Shown here: positions 24,404 through 38,000 of the stretch, piece after piece
Numbering within the stretch: the first letter of the stretch is position 1
Layout of the letters: each line of letters begins with the position of its first letter
Notes under the pieces: generated by a model
Database searches by the model: none
Told to the model about the DNA's origin: nothing
What the model saw: only the letters and a program-made list of their open reading frames with translations
NCBI GenBank assembly: GCA_031841125.1
Contig: CM063108.1
Span: 4,164,183-4,228,182 of the forward strand
Direction: 5' to 3'
From: Acanthococcus lagerstroemiae
Lineage: Eukaryota; Arthropoda; Insecta; Hemiptera; Eriococcidae
Length of the DNA stretch: 64,000 nt
Translations under genes and position numbers: made by a program

Positions 24404-25219
24404 ATGGAAACATTATTGATATTTTTTACCATACTGGTAGCTGCAGGCACATTGTCTACTTTCGACGGAAAGAAAGAGGCGCAGGAAACATGGACAATAT
24501 CAAAGGTAAACGTTATACCCTAATTATACTTCTTCTACCAATAAGGAGCCATGTTCTTCGGCCACCAATAGATAAACGAACGTCGATCGGTGTTAGAATC
24601 ATATCTAAGAGTGGAAGGTTGAATCAGCACTGAAAAATTCTACCGAATATGAGAAAATTACAAATAAGAGTCCTCTTGTCCTGAAGTAAGTAACACAATA
24701 GAAGAGACCTTAATTTTCATATCAATTTTAAGAGTGAGGTTGTTCGAAAAATATTTCTCATGTTATTCATTAGGCATATGCCATCCACAACTGACCAAAC
24801 AAACCCAACTTTTTAGGTAGATTCATTTCCAAGTCTTGAAGAGATTTTTATGCCACGGCGGAGAACTTCTGCGCATTAAAACTGAAATTTTGACAGAAAA
24901 ACGACACTCTTGCAATTTTTAAATTTTCACTCAGAAGAACAAAAAATGGGGAATCTCCTCTGATTTTATTTCCCCGTGAGGGAGCCCTCGTGAATTGATG
25001 ACAATAGAGCAAAGAAAACACTTCATAATTTCCTAGTAATATTTCTTACTTAATTAAAAATGACTTGCAGTAATGTTGTGAATAATATATTTCAGTGGAG
25101 AAACAATATGCTGAGTCTAGATGAAGGATTGGAAAACATCGGTAGCCCTCCACCATCAAGTCTCGAGAATCTGGAACCTATAATCAGAACTTTTGACTAG
25201 CGGAAATGCCGTCCTTGCA
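24404..25219 (+). pseudogene. Duplicated first two exons of the serine protease, second exon interrupted by a stop
   Basis: Exon 24404-24505 (34 codons, METLLIFFTILVAAG signal peptide) and exon 25096-25219 (124 nt) match exons 1 and 2 of the downstream protease in length, phase and wording (G-L-E-N-I-G-S-P-P-P-S-S-L-E-N). In the second exon an in-frame TAG stands at 25198-25200, just before the conserved R-K-C-R-P-C and the matching TGCA|GTAAT donor. As it stands the copy encodes only a secreted peptide of 68 residues. It could be a dead duplicate, a small secreted peptide gene, or an alternative first exon that skips to 26320, since its exon 1 ends in the same phase. Confidence 0.7.
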
Positions 25220-25726
25220 GTAATTATCATTCTAACTGAAAATAATTTTACACTAGTGTACTTTTTGGTCTTTCATCTTTCCGAGAAAAAAAGGAAGGAA
25301 AAAAGATAGAAAAACAATAATCTACCTACTACATTTTACCTCCCAGAAATGAAAGTTCATAAAATAAAGTGAGCCCCTGTTAGGGAAATACTGACTCATT
25401 ATCTAAATGGAATTCCCCGGTCATAAAAGTTTTCATTTTAAATAGACAGAAAGTAGACAAACCTACACGTTGAATTTGGAATTATATTGTTTCATAATCA
25501 CAGATCATATAGTCGGCTAATTCTAAGACCAATCAAATGAAATGGCTTCCATTTATGGCTTCATCACTTATTCTTGAGTGCTGCCTGCATGAGTTATGGC
25601 TTATCGTAATTACTTTTTCCGTATAAAGTGGTCAAAAATTATGTCCTTAATGTTAGGTTTCGTTTAGAACTAAAACGAAACGTACACCAGTTTGAATTTA
25701 AGAGGTTGAAGTTGTGTAAGAAAGAT

Positions 25727-28700
25727 ATGGAAACCTTGCTAATATTCTTTACACTGTTAGTACTTGGAGGTACTTTGCCAACCTCAGAGAAGCATGGAGA
25801 GATCAAGAAATTATGGGACGCGTTAAAGGTAAGTTATATCCCACTAATATTTAATCGATACCTAGGTTGCTATATTTTTCTAATAATCAACAGAAACTGA
25901 ACCCTGAGACATGGGAGTAAAACTCATGTAAGCAGATCTAAAGGAGCATACAGTGCGATGAAAAAGACCTTCATTTCATACTGATTTAAGAACAGAGGTA
26001 TTTTAGAAGAAATTTCATTCAACTATTCCTAAAACATTATATTTAATTATTCCATCTCAGGGAACTTCATCGAAGAAAACACACTTATAGTTTAGGTGAA
26101 TTAGTTTTGCGTGCTCAAAGAGATATTTTTTTCTAGAAAGAGCACTGCTGCGTACTAAAATTACCCTGCTAAAAGTAGAACGATATTCTTGCCATCTAAT
26201 TTTTTTGTCATTCAAAAGCTTATAGGCGCAAACGCAAAACGATTAGGAAATTATCACTGATTTGACTTTCCAGATAACGAATACCTATAGTATAGGTGTA
26301 ACAAATGTACGTATTTCAGGAGAGATACAGTAGTCTGAACCCGGATAAGGGATTGGAAAGCATCGGCGGCCCTCCACCATCAGAGCTCGAGAATGCAGAA
26401 TCTATAATCGGAACTAGTAATCCGCGGAAATGCCAACCTTGCAGTAATTTGTATTATAATTAAAAATAATTTTAACATAAGTGGATTCACGGTCCAAACT
26501 CACTCCATGCATGTCTAAAGCTTACTTTCTGTTTGTCTATTTCTCTCCTTGATATCTTTATACGCTCCAATCTTCTCGTTGAGATCCGCTTTATTCGTGG
26601 TAAGGAACCTTCCTCAAAGAACTATATGCAAGTTTGAACCAGTCCTACATTCAGTTATTTTCACTAATTTGGTTGTGGTCAATTCGCGACCCAACCACTA
26701 GCCAAAATGATCGAAATATGTGTCAGCCTCCTACTTATAGCGCGTCTATCTGTCTGCCACTAACAGTCGGTCTTTCTGTTTCGTCTGTGTGGTAAATTGG
26801 CTAATAGATCCGCTGACCAATTAGTTGACTTCCGACTTGCTATCTGTCTTTCTGTCTATTTTGAAATTATTTTTTCAAGAGACGATGGCAACAGAGGGGT
26901 CAGGTTTATCCTTGATATAGTGAACGTACATGAGTACGGAGGAACTCCAAATTAAAGTTAAGTGAAAAAATATGTAAGTGTTTGGTTAAGTAAGGTACGA
27001 AAATACTTAAACTCATAATTTTCATTTATATTTAGAATGTGGACGCCCAAGGCTAACCCCGCAGCTCAGAATCGCTGGCGGCGAGAATGTAATGAACGTA
27101 AATCAGTATCCTTGGATAGCCCAGTTGATGATAGATTCCAAAGCGTTTTGTGGCGGTAGCCTTATAAATTCAAGATACGTGTTAACAGCAGCTCACTGCG
27201 TTAGTGAGTAAGTATGTACTCTCATTAAAAAAATCACGAGTGCATGTTTTCCACTCAAAATTTTGAATTTCCTGTTCTCCAGCGATACAACTTGGAAGAA
27301 AATGTAGACATTGGTTTCTTTTTTCATAATACACCCATGTGTAGCGTTTTCCTCATTCATTTAGGTTCCTGTGCAGCCAAAAATTAATTTATCTACCCAA
27401 TTTTAAGTGATTAAGCAGGCTTGTAACTAGAATTAGTTCAGAGGAATTCTGCGTCTCAGGCTTATTCTTTTGAGCCCACCAACGGATTTGAACAAACTTG
27501 TTCTGATGCTCTCCAACAACTAAACAATGATGACAGTATTGTTTTTCCAAGATGTCTTCATACTTTCTTATGACCTACCACGGACTACATGCGTATGAGT
27601 AATTGTAATTCCTAATTTCATTCCCATTCATTTATATTTTACCTTTCCACTTGTCCGCATCCACACTACTGTGGTCCAAAATTTGGCGAGTTTGACATTT
27701 TTGCTCCAAGTAGACTTGTTTCTTTTAGTTTCAATATCCACCAGCCAATATTTTCTTGAAAATTATCAATTTTGAAGTAGTCCCATTGGAGGTCAAATTT
27801 AACATAGGATTCCCCATAAGGAAATCTACAAATTTGCTTTGAAGTTACTGAATTATCTTGTTCGATCGGAAAAATTGGTTTGACCACGAAAAATTGTTCT
27901 CATTCGCGTCAAAATGGAGTACCTACTAGTAATTTTGAGAAAATGTCAATCCAAAGATCAATGACCTCTGTTGTATTTGTGTTAAGAAGTACACTTTTGT
28001 GAGCTTCGAACATTACAGACAACAGTAACTAAATGAGCGCATGAAAACCATTGGCGCAAAGAGAGGGAATCCTCTGAAAGTCTCTCAAAAAATTCAAATG
28101 AAAAATTTTCAGTATCATTCTGATACTTGTCAGCCCCTCTCCCACTCCAGATCGGCTATTTGTGTTTGTGATGAAAACTATTTGTATATGCAGATTCCGG
28201 AAACGCTGAACCCATTTATGAAATTATTTACCGAAATCTCCAGACGGTGAGGCAGAATCTTAAAATTGCAGGTAAACTTTTCAAGTACATCGACAGTGGG
28301 GATTTTCGAGTCACTGAATTCATTTTCGTGGTTACTTAGACTGTTATCCCTACGAAAAATGATCCACAGAGGGCAGGAATGTGAAAATTTCAAAATTATT
28401 TATCATCCAGCTCCAAAAGTGTATCGATAATAGGGTTTCTGTAGTCACTGAATTCATTTTTGAAGATAGTTTTCATGTTCCAGTCTTTGTGAACCATTAT
28501 TGAGTTTTCATGTTCCAGTCTTTGCGAACCATTATCGGTGAGGGTTTTAGTAGAAATAGTTTCAAAAATTCATTCAACTCCTCTCAAAATCCTATCATCG
28601 ATACCAATTCTTGCAATTATATGTTGAATAATTTCGAAGTTTTCATGTCTCGACCCTATGAGAACTATCGCTGGTAAAGGGGTCACAGTTAATATAACTT

Positions 28701-31183
28701 TAAAAACGAATTCAGGGACTCAAAAAAAATCATTATTGGTGCACGTGAAACAATTTCGAATAGGCCTAATTCTGAAGCATTTTTGTCTCTGCTTTTTGCG
28801 AATCCTCGCTGATAGGAATTAAAGACAAAATAATCTCAAAAGAATTCAGTGCTCTAAAAACCTCTATTTTCGATTAAAGTGATTATCTGTAATTTTTAGA
28901 ATTTGTCTCCTCAAAAGAGCGTTCAAAATGGGGCTCTGGATAAAAAAATTAATTCACAAATGGCGGATTTAGCATTTCTGAACCCAGAGTAAACAATCAT
29001 TTTCATGTGCCATTCGGTTTCTGTAATTAATAATATTCGAAGTTCAAACAAATTGTATTCAGCCCTTTGAATTACTTTTTTAAAATCTCGGTAGTACTCC
29101 TCTTTGTCCTTAGAAAGATTTCAAACTAATTTTTCAACGAACTCAATGTTTTAAACCTTAGCAAATACTGTACTTCCTATTTGATCCTATGTTGAACCTG
29201 AACCTCTTCGATCAGACTTCTCAAAATTGATCGATTTCAAAAATATGTCGGTTGGTTGATTTTCAAGCCAAAACGGAATAAGTTTAGGCCTTTTGGGAGC
29301 AATGTTTCAAAACTGCTCGAAGTTGGAACGCTTCACAATCACTGGATTCTACATTTGGCCAGCTGTACATTTAATGGGAGCGAAATTTCTTCTATAATTT
29401 TAATAGTAATTATAAGAAGCTGTAATGGGAGATGGAATGCAAGAATATAAATTTTATGCTAGAATATAAATTTTATGCAAGAATATTTCTATATCTTGTA
29501 ATCGTGTAAGCTGTGTACAGTTTTTTTTGTTTGTTTTTTTTTTGTTTGTTTTTTTTTACCTTAGGCAAAGTATATTAGCAGTGTAAGTAACTGAAAAATT
29601 CTTATTTCCTTGAAATTAATTTCTTCTTGATTAACTGACAATTTAAAAAAATATTATGGCGAATGTGATCGCAAGAATTCTAACTTGACATTTCCCTAAG
29701 CAAACAACTACGAGTAGTTTCTTCCATTGTTATGGACAATGTCCAGAAAATGGGGATGACAAAGCTTGTTCTTAGAGCGAGGGACGTAAAACTAGTTTTT
29801 TCAAAAGGTAATATCGATTTTTCTACCATAAAAAAGTTTCATAATCAACCAGCAGAAAAAAATCGCCAACCTAGTGCCACCTTTGATTTTCCGACTGCTG
29901 TTGATTTCTTTTTCTATTCGGAAGTGGGATTTTTACCTTAAATGTATCCCCAATAGTCCAAAACTCTAGTTCGGTTACTCTAAGCCAATTGTGTTACCGT
30001 AACATGAACTATAAGAATTTTGTATCTAGAAAATTTCAACGTTGTGACAAACATATTTTCCCTATGAACTCTATTGTTTAGCCCTGTGATAGAACTGGTG
30101 AAGAACCTTTTGACAGTTCGACTTCTAGAACATGACACAAGTAACAAGAGGAAAAAAAATCTAATCGACGTAAAAGTTGAAAAAATTGTGGCGCACGATG
30201 GTTACAATCCAACAACTTTAGATAATGACATTGCATTGCTTCGCCTCTCCCGGGACGTAGAAATAAGAGATACGGCGGGAAAAGCTAGTCCGATCTGTCT
30301 TCCAGAGGCAGGTATGTACCAAAACGTTACCTGAATATCCCAACACAGGTTTAATAAAATAAGAATACTGTTATTGGATGATTTTCTATTGCAGACAAAA
30401 ACTACACGGGAATGGATTTGGTGGTTATTGGTTGGGGCATCACAAATGGAGGAAACGTATCTTCTGTTCTGCAAGAGGTTAGTATTCCGGCCGTCTCAAA
30501 CGAAGAATGCAGTAAATCCAGTTATTCTGAACTTGGGCACAAGATCACCTCGAACATGATATGTGCTGGACGTGCTAAGCAAGGAAAAGGCGCCTGCCCG
30601 GTAATTTCACAGTGATAATTAGTATAACTTCCTCAAAGCTCGCTTAGAAATATTCATTTAAATATAGCGAACTTGACCATTTGGTTTTTCAATTTTAGGG
30701 TGATAGTGGCGGTCCATTGATGACTTCAAACAGCACTAGCTACAGTCTAGTCGGTAAAGTATACTCGTATACCTAAACACGTACCTATATAAGATATCTA
30801 CTGAGCTTATCAATATTTCTGAAAACTACTCATACTACTGGAAAACTACTCAAAACTACTTAATTTGAGTCATTTTAAGTAGTTTCCCAGAAGTATTTTC
30901 GATAAGCCCTGTAGTACCTTCTGCGTGCAGGAAATTCACAGAATTTCATCCTCCTATTTCGCAATAAACGAACACCAGTAAGCTTCAAATATTTGAACTG
31001 ACTTATTCGTTTACAGGTATTGCATCAGCTGGACTGACAGAAAATCCGGGACCGGGACAGGAAGAAGAAGATCTAGACACCTGCGCCAATAAAATAGCTC
31101 CGGACGTGTACACGAGAGTTGATCGTTACTTGAAATGGGTGTATGACAATACTATGGATTCTTGTTATTGCTCATCTACCTGA
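25727..31183 (+). CDS. Secreted chymotrypsin-fold (S1A) serine protease, 7 exons
   Basis: Exons 25727-25828, 26320-26443, 27036-27207, 30082-30311, 30395-30600, 30699-30753 and 31017-31183 join in consistent phases to about 351 residues. A signal peptide (METLLIFFTLLVLGG) leads a pro-segment ending K-C-x-P-C-x-C-G, a pattern usual just before insect S1A domains; it is completed exactly across the exon 2/3 junction. Activation would be at L-R followed by IAGG. The triad is present: TAAHC (His), DNDIALLRL (Asp), GDSGGP (Ser). Six residues before the Ser stands Gly, not the Asp of trypsins, and the usual S-W-G is S-A-G, so trypsin specificity is unlikely; elastase- or chymotrypsin-like use, or altered activity, is inferred. 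The 2.9-kb third intron is repeat-rich. Poly(A) signal AATAAA at 31268-31273. Confidence 0.88.
28300..28965. repeat. Decayed tandem array, about 130-bp spacing, inside protease intron 3
   Basis: A GAATTCA-centred word recurs near 28314, 28448, 28569 (degenerate), 28694, 28842 and 28950. A clear 35-bp tandem duplication (AGTTTTCATGTTCCAGTCTT) sits at 28468-28537. Similar words appear at 51550-52370. The units are too diverged to delimit by eye. Confidence 0.4.
29429..29560. repeat. Short tandem repeats
   Basis: A 21-bp unit (AGAATATAAATTTTATGC) is repeated about 2.5 times at 29440-29487. A T-rich (GTTTGTTTTTTTT)n simple repeat follows at 29519-29558. Confidence 0.8.
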
Positions 31184-31189
31184 AATTGT

Positions 31190-32086
31190 CGATGAAAATA
31201 TCGATCCTCCTGGATCGAAAATCAAATAGGTGTGCGGATGTGTGCGTGTACATACTTACCGAACTAAAATAAAATGATCAATAAGTCAAACCAGCAGATA
31301 AAATGGCAAAATAAAAATATTATATCGTTACTTCTTTATTAACTATTTTCCGAAGAAGAGTACATTCGAACCGAACCTGGAAAGCCGAATGAAAAATCTT
31401 ATACGTAACTTAATCACCCAGTAAAACTCGAGGTCAACATAGGCGAATTATAATTTAAATAAAACGTAGGTGTATTCAAATTTTATGGTCGAAGCATACA
31501 GAGAGAAAAACGCTAAAATGAGGGACCCTAAATTTTCCGACTGTAAAGTTTCCAAGTTCATATACGAAACGAGCAAAAGAATTCTTGAAGTGTCTTTGTT
31601 GATTTCAGGCGGAGTAACAGACGAATACCTATAAAAATTTTAAACTAAAGCTAGCTGTCACATCTTTTTAGTACGCCAGTTAATCGTATAATAAATACCT
31701 ATCCGATATCGGTTAATAGATAAACACAGTCAAAACAACGCTGTTCAACACCTGAGTGGTTGCTAACAAGTTTTTTTGGGGGGAAGTGGGCATACACAGT
31801 AGAAACACTGGTCAAAATATAAAAAATTTTCTATGAAACTTGGAAGTTTTATTTTGCCTACTGAATACTAGAGTTTTCTTAGTGCTGACTTTTCAAGCAG
31901 TATTAGAGGGGAGAGGAGCTGATGCTTCAAAATCTCCCGTCACGACGGCCCTGCTTTTATCGCACATAGTTATCGAAATAAATTAATATATTCTCCCTAT
32001 AAACATCAATAAAGGTCTAGTCAACGCTATTTTTACTCTCGCTCAAAATTTCCAACTGCTTTCTCGTTCATATTCTCTCCTCTAGC
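31190..32086. other. Intergenic region between convergent genes
   Basis: This holds the 3' ends of the plus-strand protease and the minus-strand gelsolin-ankyrin gene. Nothing else is recognised apart from the protease poly(A) signal. Confidence 0.5.
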
Positions 32087-35000
32087 TTACTCGCTCGACA
32101 ACTCATTGTAAGCCACACTTAGTTCATCAATAGCGCTAGTCACATTATTGTCAATTCTTCGCTCTATCAACTCGGCAGGAGACAATAACGAGTCGTTTAC
32201 TGGTTGCTTATAATTGTTTCCCGTCAGCATTCTTACACCAACGTCAAACAAGATCGCAATTCCATCTACAATCGCATTACTCGCTGCTGGCAGCACAGCC
32301 ACACCATCCTGCTCCGCCGGAGGCAGGGCAAATGCTGAAAACGATTTACTTGTCCAGTCAACCAGTCCACCGATCCACGAAGGCGATATATACGCCGAAT
32401 TATTCGCTGGGGTATCTGTAGATTGGTATGATCTGGTCGTACCATCACTGACAGAATCTTCAATACTTCGTCGGCTACGACGAACAGTTTTCGATTCTAG
32501 GTACTCGACTATATCCAGTTTTTTACTGTCATGAGCTTCTGCCAGTGGGGTGGTACCCTTGGCATCTTTAGTGTCCACTTCGATCCCTTTATCTTCTGCA
32601 AGATATTTGACCAATAGTACGTTACCACTGTGTGCAGCGGCGTGGAGGAGTGTGCGGCCTTGATCATCGCGTTCGTTATAATCGGCCTTCATATCGTCCA
32701 CGAAGAACTTGGCTACATCTAGATAACCGTTTTCAAACGCCCAGTAGACGGGAGTCTGGCCGTCTGCATTCTTGGCTTTGAAATCAGCGTCATGCTCGAC
32801 AAGATATTTGACCACATCTAAGTAGCCTTTTTGCGCAGCCATGTGTAAAGGAGTGTTACCGTGATTGTCTTTGGTTTTGAAATCGGCTCCCTTGTCTCGT
32901 AAAAGGTACTGGAAGACTTCGAACGACCCGTCCCGTTGAAGAGCGACTGACAGAGGAGTGTTTCCGTCGTCATTCTTGACATTCACATCGGCACCCTTTT
33001 CTTCGACCAAGAATTTGATTACTCTTTGATTGCCGTTCCAGCGCAGCGTGCAGAAGTGTATTACCGTGCTTGTCCTTCTGTCCAATGTCGGCCTTCTTGG
33101 TGTCCACGAAGAACTTGATCACATCTAGGAAACCATTTTCAGCGGCCCAGTACAGAGGGGTTCTGCCGTCAGAATCTTTAGCCTTGATGTCGGCGTTCTT
33201 TTCCACGAGATACTTGACCACATTCAGATGGCCTTTTTCGATGGCAGCGTGCAACGGTGTGGCTGGATTTTTTTTATTTAATTTAGACGGCCATCGTACG
33301 CTGCACGGTGTAGTAAAGTCCAGCCGGAGCTGTCGGTTGCCGTTGCCGGCTTACCTTTCTTTTCAATCAGGTATTTAACGGTGTCTGTGTAACCTCTTTG
33401 AGCGGCGTCAAATATGTCCAAATTGGCTGACTTTTCTTTTATGAAGTACTCGACCACATTTAGACAACCGTTATGAGCGGCTAGGTCGATCGGCGTTTCC
33501 TCGGTGCGGGACTTCGAATGAGTGTCGGCGCCTTTACTTACGAGAAATTTGACTGCGTCCAAATTACAGTGGTACGCTGCCCAGTGCAAAGGAGTGTAAC
33601 CTTTCACATCGTCCTGGAGCCTGACATCGGCGCCGTGACTTACGAGGAACTCGATCACATTCAAATGGATTTCGTATTGGTCTGCAGCCCAGTGTAGCGC
33701 GGTGTAACCCCATTTATCGCGATGATGAACGTTAGCGCCTGAATTCACGAGGAACTCGATTACGTCGAAGTGACAGGCTTGAGCGGCTTTCAGCAAAGGT
33801 GTCTCACCGGTGGCAATCAGAATTTCATCGACCGGAATGTGTTCTTCGTTTAGAAAGTATTTCACTGACTCTAGATCGCCGTCCTTGGCAGCGTGGAATA
33901 TATCTTTAGCTTTCTTGTGTTCATGCTGTAACAGAGAATCATGTTTGAAATGTTAAGTTGTCCAATGAAAATGAAAGTTCAGCAAGTTTCAATGTCGTAG
34001 AAGTATAGAATTGATATTTGTGGTGAGAGATGGCTTTATATGAGTTGAAGAAACTATCACAGAGTGACGATGACGTAAACTTGAGCTGCGTTCTTAATCT
34101 AGTTGAGGAAACTGTCAGGGAGTGTCGACGTATCCTAGAGCTGCCTTCTTAATCTAAATCAAAAAAATTCAGAAAATAATAAAAGGAATAGATACACCTA
34201 CTTACATCATCCGGCACGTCATTAACAACTTCTGGACTTCTTTTTCTTCTCTTTTGACGTAATTTCTCAGGCTTAGAAGAATCAATTTCAGTTTGCTGAA
34301 ATCTTGACTTCTTACTGTCTTGCACGTAGCGAATTCCTATAAAAATCAAACAAACAGGCACCTGTTGTTTTGATTTCATTAACGCGGACAGGTTTTTTTC
34401 GTGAGTACCGAACTTAATAGGTTGATTCATTGTAACTTTCACAGTCTAAGTCGATTTTACTTCTAGAATATGCTTTACTAAATAAAATACGGGAAGTACT
34501 ATTCCCGAATATTTATTTTGTGCAGTGAAAAAATCAGAAGCGCAAAAAGGGCTCAGAACTGTGGGGGGGGGGGCTTAAGCCCTCTTATCACGAAGCAACA
34601 CCACCCCCGCATCATTTTCTTTGGTAATTTTTCAGTGTTGGGGAGGGGCTATGTAGAAGTTTGGGAGGCTAAGACCTTTCCTGTTTGCGTCTATGGAAAA
34701 GATGCATCTCTTGTGGGAGAACAAAAAAATTCAATTTTTCCACAATTACTTTTTAATTTTTAAGCTTGCGCTCGAAATTCTATCAAAATGAAACTTCCGC
34801 CTTTCTCGAATCGCAACTGCAACTTGAAATTGTCGAACGTTTTGTCGAAGCCAGACTCGGCCCCTGGGTCTCTTGTAATTTAGCTAAATTCATGATACAA
34901 AATCACTTACCGTTTTTAAAATACGACAGAAATAATTCAGACTCATTATCTTGTGTTTCCCGATACAGCTGCATCAAACTACCCAGTTTTGCATTCAACT

Positions 35001-38000
35001 GATTCGCTAAATTTGCCGCGGACATTGCTTCATTCTGGAAAATGAAACGTAGAAGATAATGAAAACTATAGGCACTATCTCGGTAATTGAATAATAATAG
35101 TTAAAATTAAACACAAAAATATAGAACACTTAAGTAGTGGTTACCTCCGATGTTTCTTTACCCAACCAGTAATGACCAATCCAGACGAATTGGTTTCCGC
35201 TTAGTCCAGTCTGTAATAAAATAAAACATGTAAGACTGACCGAAAAACAAATTTACTTGCACTGCATATGAGAATAATAATAATTAGATACTAGGGGAGT
35301 CTATGCCCTCTTGCCCCTTCATGGCCAAACCTCTTGCTGGTGTGCTCATTTCGCTAGTCTCTGCTCCGTTTTTGATGCATTTTCGGTCTATCAGTCTGCC
35401 TACCTATTTATCTGGAATTCTGAAATTTTCTTCAGCAGAAGCGATGCGGGGAAGCTACGATACAGGTCAGTGGCGGATTCGACAGAGGGAGCAGGCGAAC
35501 ATTTATTGAGTGTCCCTTCCAAAAAGCCTCCATAGCTTCCCCCCCTCCACTAATAGGAAAAATGAAAAAAACTGACCGAATTGGACCGAATAATATTTTT
35601 CCAGGGAGAATGGGGCTTACCATAATCATAAGGTCTTCTTTCTGTACACAAGACGTCCCTGTCAAAATTAGTAAGACAGCCGGTTTTTCAGGACAGGAAA
35701 TATAGTTGAGGCCAGTGAGAATACAATTCCTAAAAGTTGTGGCGGTAGCAACAAATTACACAAAATCGAAGTACGTATATCCATGAGATTCTTATTAATT
35801 GAATCCGAATTGAAAAATTTATTTTTGCTCGCTTCTACATTGACCTTACCCGACCGTCACAAAGCACCCTTCGATCACAACTCATCATATTCCTGACTCC
35901 CATCCTTGCAAAATTTGAATATAGTGGTAGCATTCGTCCTCCGAATCCGCAAATCGTAACTAGGTACATAAGTTACAATTTTTTTTTAGTTTTCTCTTTC
36001 TTTTATACAAGCCTCATGTTCCTCCTGAACTTCGGATGTTCATTCTTATTTCTTTCAGGGGTATTGTGAGGCCATTTTGGTGAAGAAGATTCTTCGTATT
36101 CATTGGGGGGGGGGGCTTTTTTCTTTTATTTTTTTCTGGTCAAATGAGGAGATAGTACATTTTTATTATTCATAACGTAGAAAGTAATTACCTAAACGAC
36201 GTGAAGTAACGAAGCAACCCCTTCATGTACTACATATGCTCTATTTATTGTACATCCGTGCATGAATCAGCAAAGAAAAAGAAAAAATGATTGGTCACCA
36301 ATACTCCAACATGAAAGTTGAAGTTTTTCTTTTTCTATTTCTTATCATTTAGAATTTTTAATGACACTTGTCGTTAGTTTATTCTACGACAATACGGAAA
36401 ATGTAATATAATTAGTTTTAAAATGCCGAGAAACGTTTTATTTAAATTTCGTTGTAAAGAATTACTTTGCAATCAAACTATCAGAAGTGACAAGTGGAAT
36501 GAACACTGCAAAAAGAAGGAATACCACGTTGTGTAAGACAAAGAAAAAAATTACTGCTATTTCAAATTAAGGGGGGTCAACCAACAGAGTTTGAGGGGGT
36601 TTTCTTCATTGGACAAGGGGATCACGACACCCCTGTCTTTGCTTGAATATTTTCGGACTTCGTTTACAGCACGTTCTTGATGGAATTCCCCTGCCCATCT
36701 CTTCGTTTTAATTCGCCTATTCGCACTTAATTTAGGTTCTGACCTCTGCAGGGGTTTTGATCCGACTCGTTTGAAATATATGTAGTGCCGGACGCTTTAT
36801 ACGCAATTTTCATACCTATCTAGTATAGGTACCTAATTTGCGCAAATCTTATACTTCGCTCGCAGTACACATCAACCGGTTCGAACAGAATCGCATTTAT
36901 CACCTACAGTCGAAAATCTTGCCATTGGCATTGACACTGGGCTACGCTAGCATGAACTGAGATGCCTCTTAGTACCTACCTAGCTAGGTACTTATAGGAC
37001 AGGTCAAGGCAAATTAAAAAATACTCGGAATAAAAACGTGTTTGTGTTTACATGCTGCGAATATACATTTAGATACAGTTAGGAGTAGATTAACTAGGAA
37101 TTTATTGATAAAGTCGAGTTCAGTATCGGTACTACGTTTTGTATAAATCATATGATAATGACCTAACTGCTAATCGAGCGTTGAATTTTATCTTTTCGGA
37201 AATCCCGCAGTATAATGTCGATGGTAAAAACACTTTTATCATTCGTTTTAATTAGAATCTGAAAATGATGCTACGCACGTACACGAAATATGAGGAATAA
37301 AAACTGAATGTCTCAGTTCTAGATATTTTCTTGGTTCAATCGCTTAATTTGTCTCTTTTAACAAACCAACTCATTATTCCGATCTCTGCTTCATCCCACG
37401 AGGATAATCACCCAAGAATTTTAAATGCGAATGGGGGTTTAGCAAAACTCTAACGCAGTTCTAATTTTTTAAAATTACGATTGGCTGTCTGTTCTTTAGT
37501 CTCCTTGTGCTAAGGATAAGCTGAGTCAACATGTATTTCTCACTTAGTAGTAATGGGACAGGTGTAACTATTTCTACTTTCTGTAATTCTGCCAACCTGT
37601 TACACAGAACTCCGTAGCTGACCGACTAACGAAAAATTGGTCATAAAATCTCTGTACCCAAAAACGCCATAACTGAGACTTGTAGCAGAAAAGTGTCTGT
37701 TTTCAACCAATCAGACCGCAATCATTTCAAAGTAAGGTAAGCCGACAAAATTTTGCCGCAAGTCTCACATGAAGCGCTGTTATATGTTAAAAACCATTGC
37801 CTTCAGCAAGACCCTTCGTCAGATCTTAATATTTTTCTGTTTTCATTGGGGATCAAATTGGACACGGTATATTTTTACCTCTTTTTAACTAATTTTAAAT
37901 CCTGGTTTAAAACAATTCAGTGGCATTAAAATTTTAAATTCTTTGAAATACACAGGGCCGTATATAAGGGGAGGTTGTAGGGGTCTGACCCCCCCCCCCT

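Noticed and set aside
35466..35490. CAGTGGCGGATTCGAC, a hAT-like left end
   Set aside because: No matching inverted right end or 8-bp duplication was found nearby.
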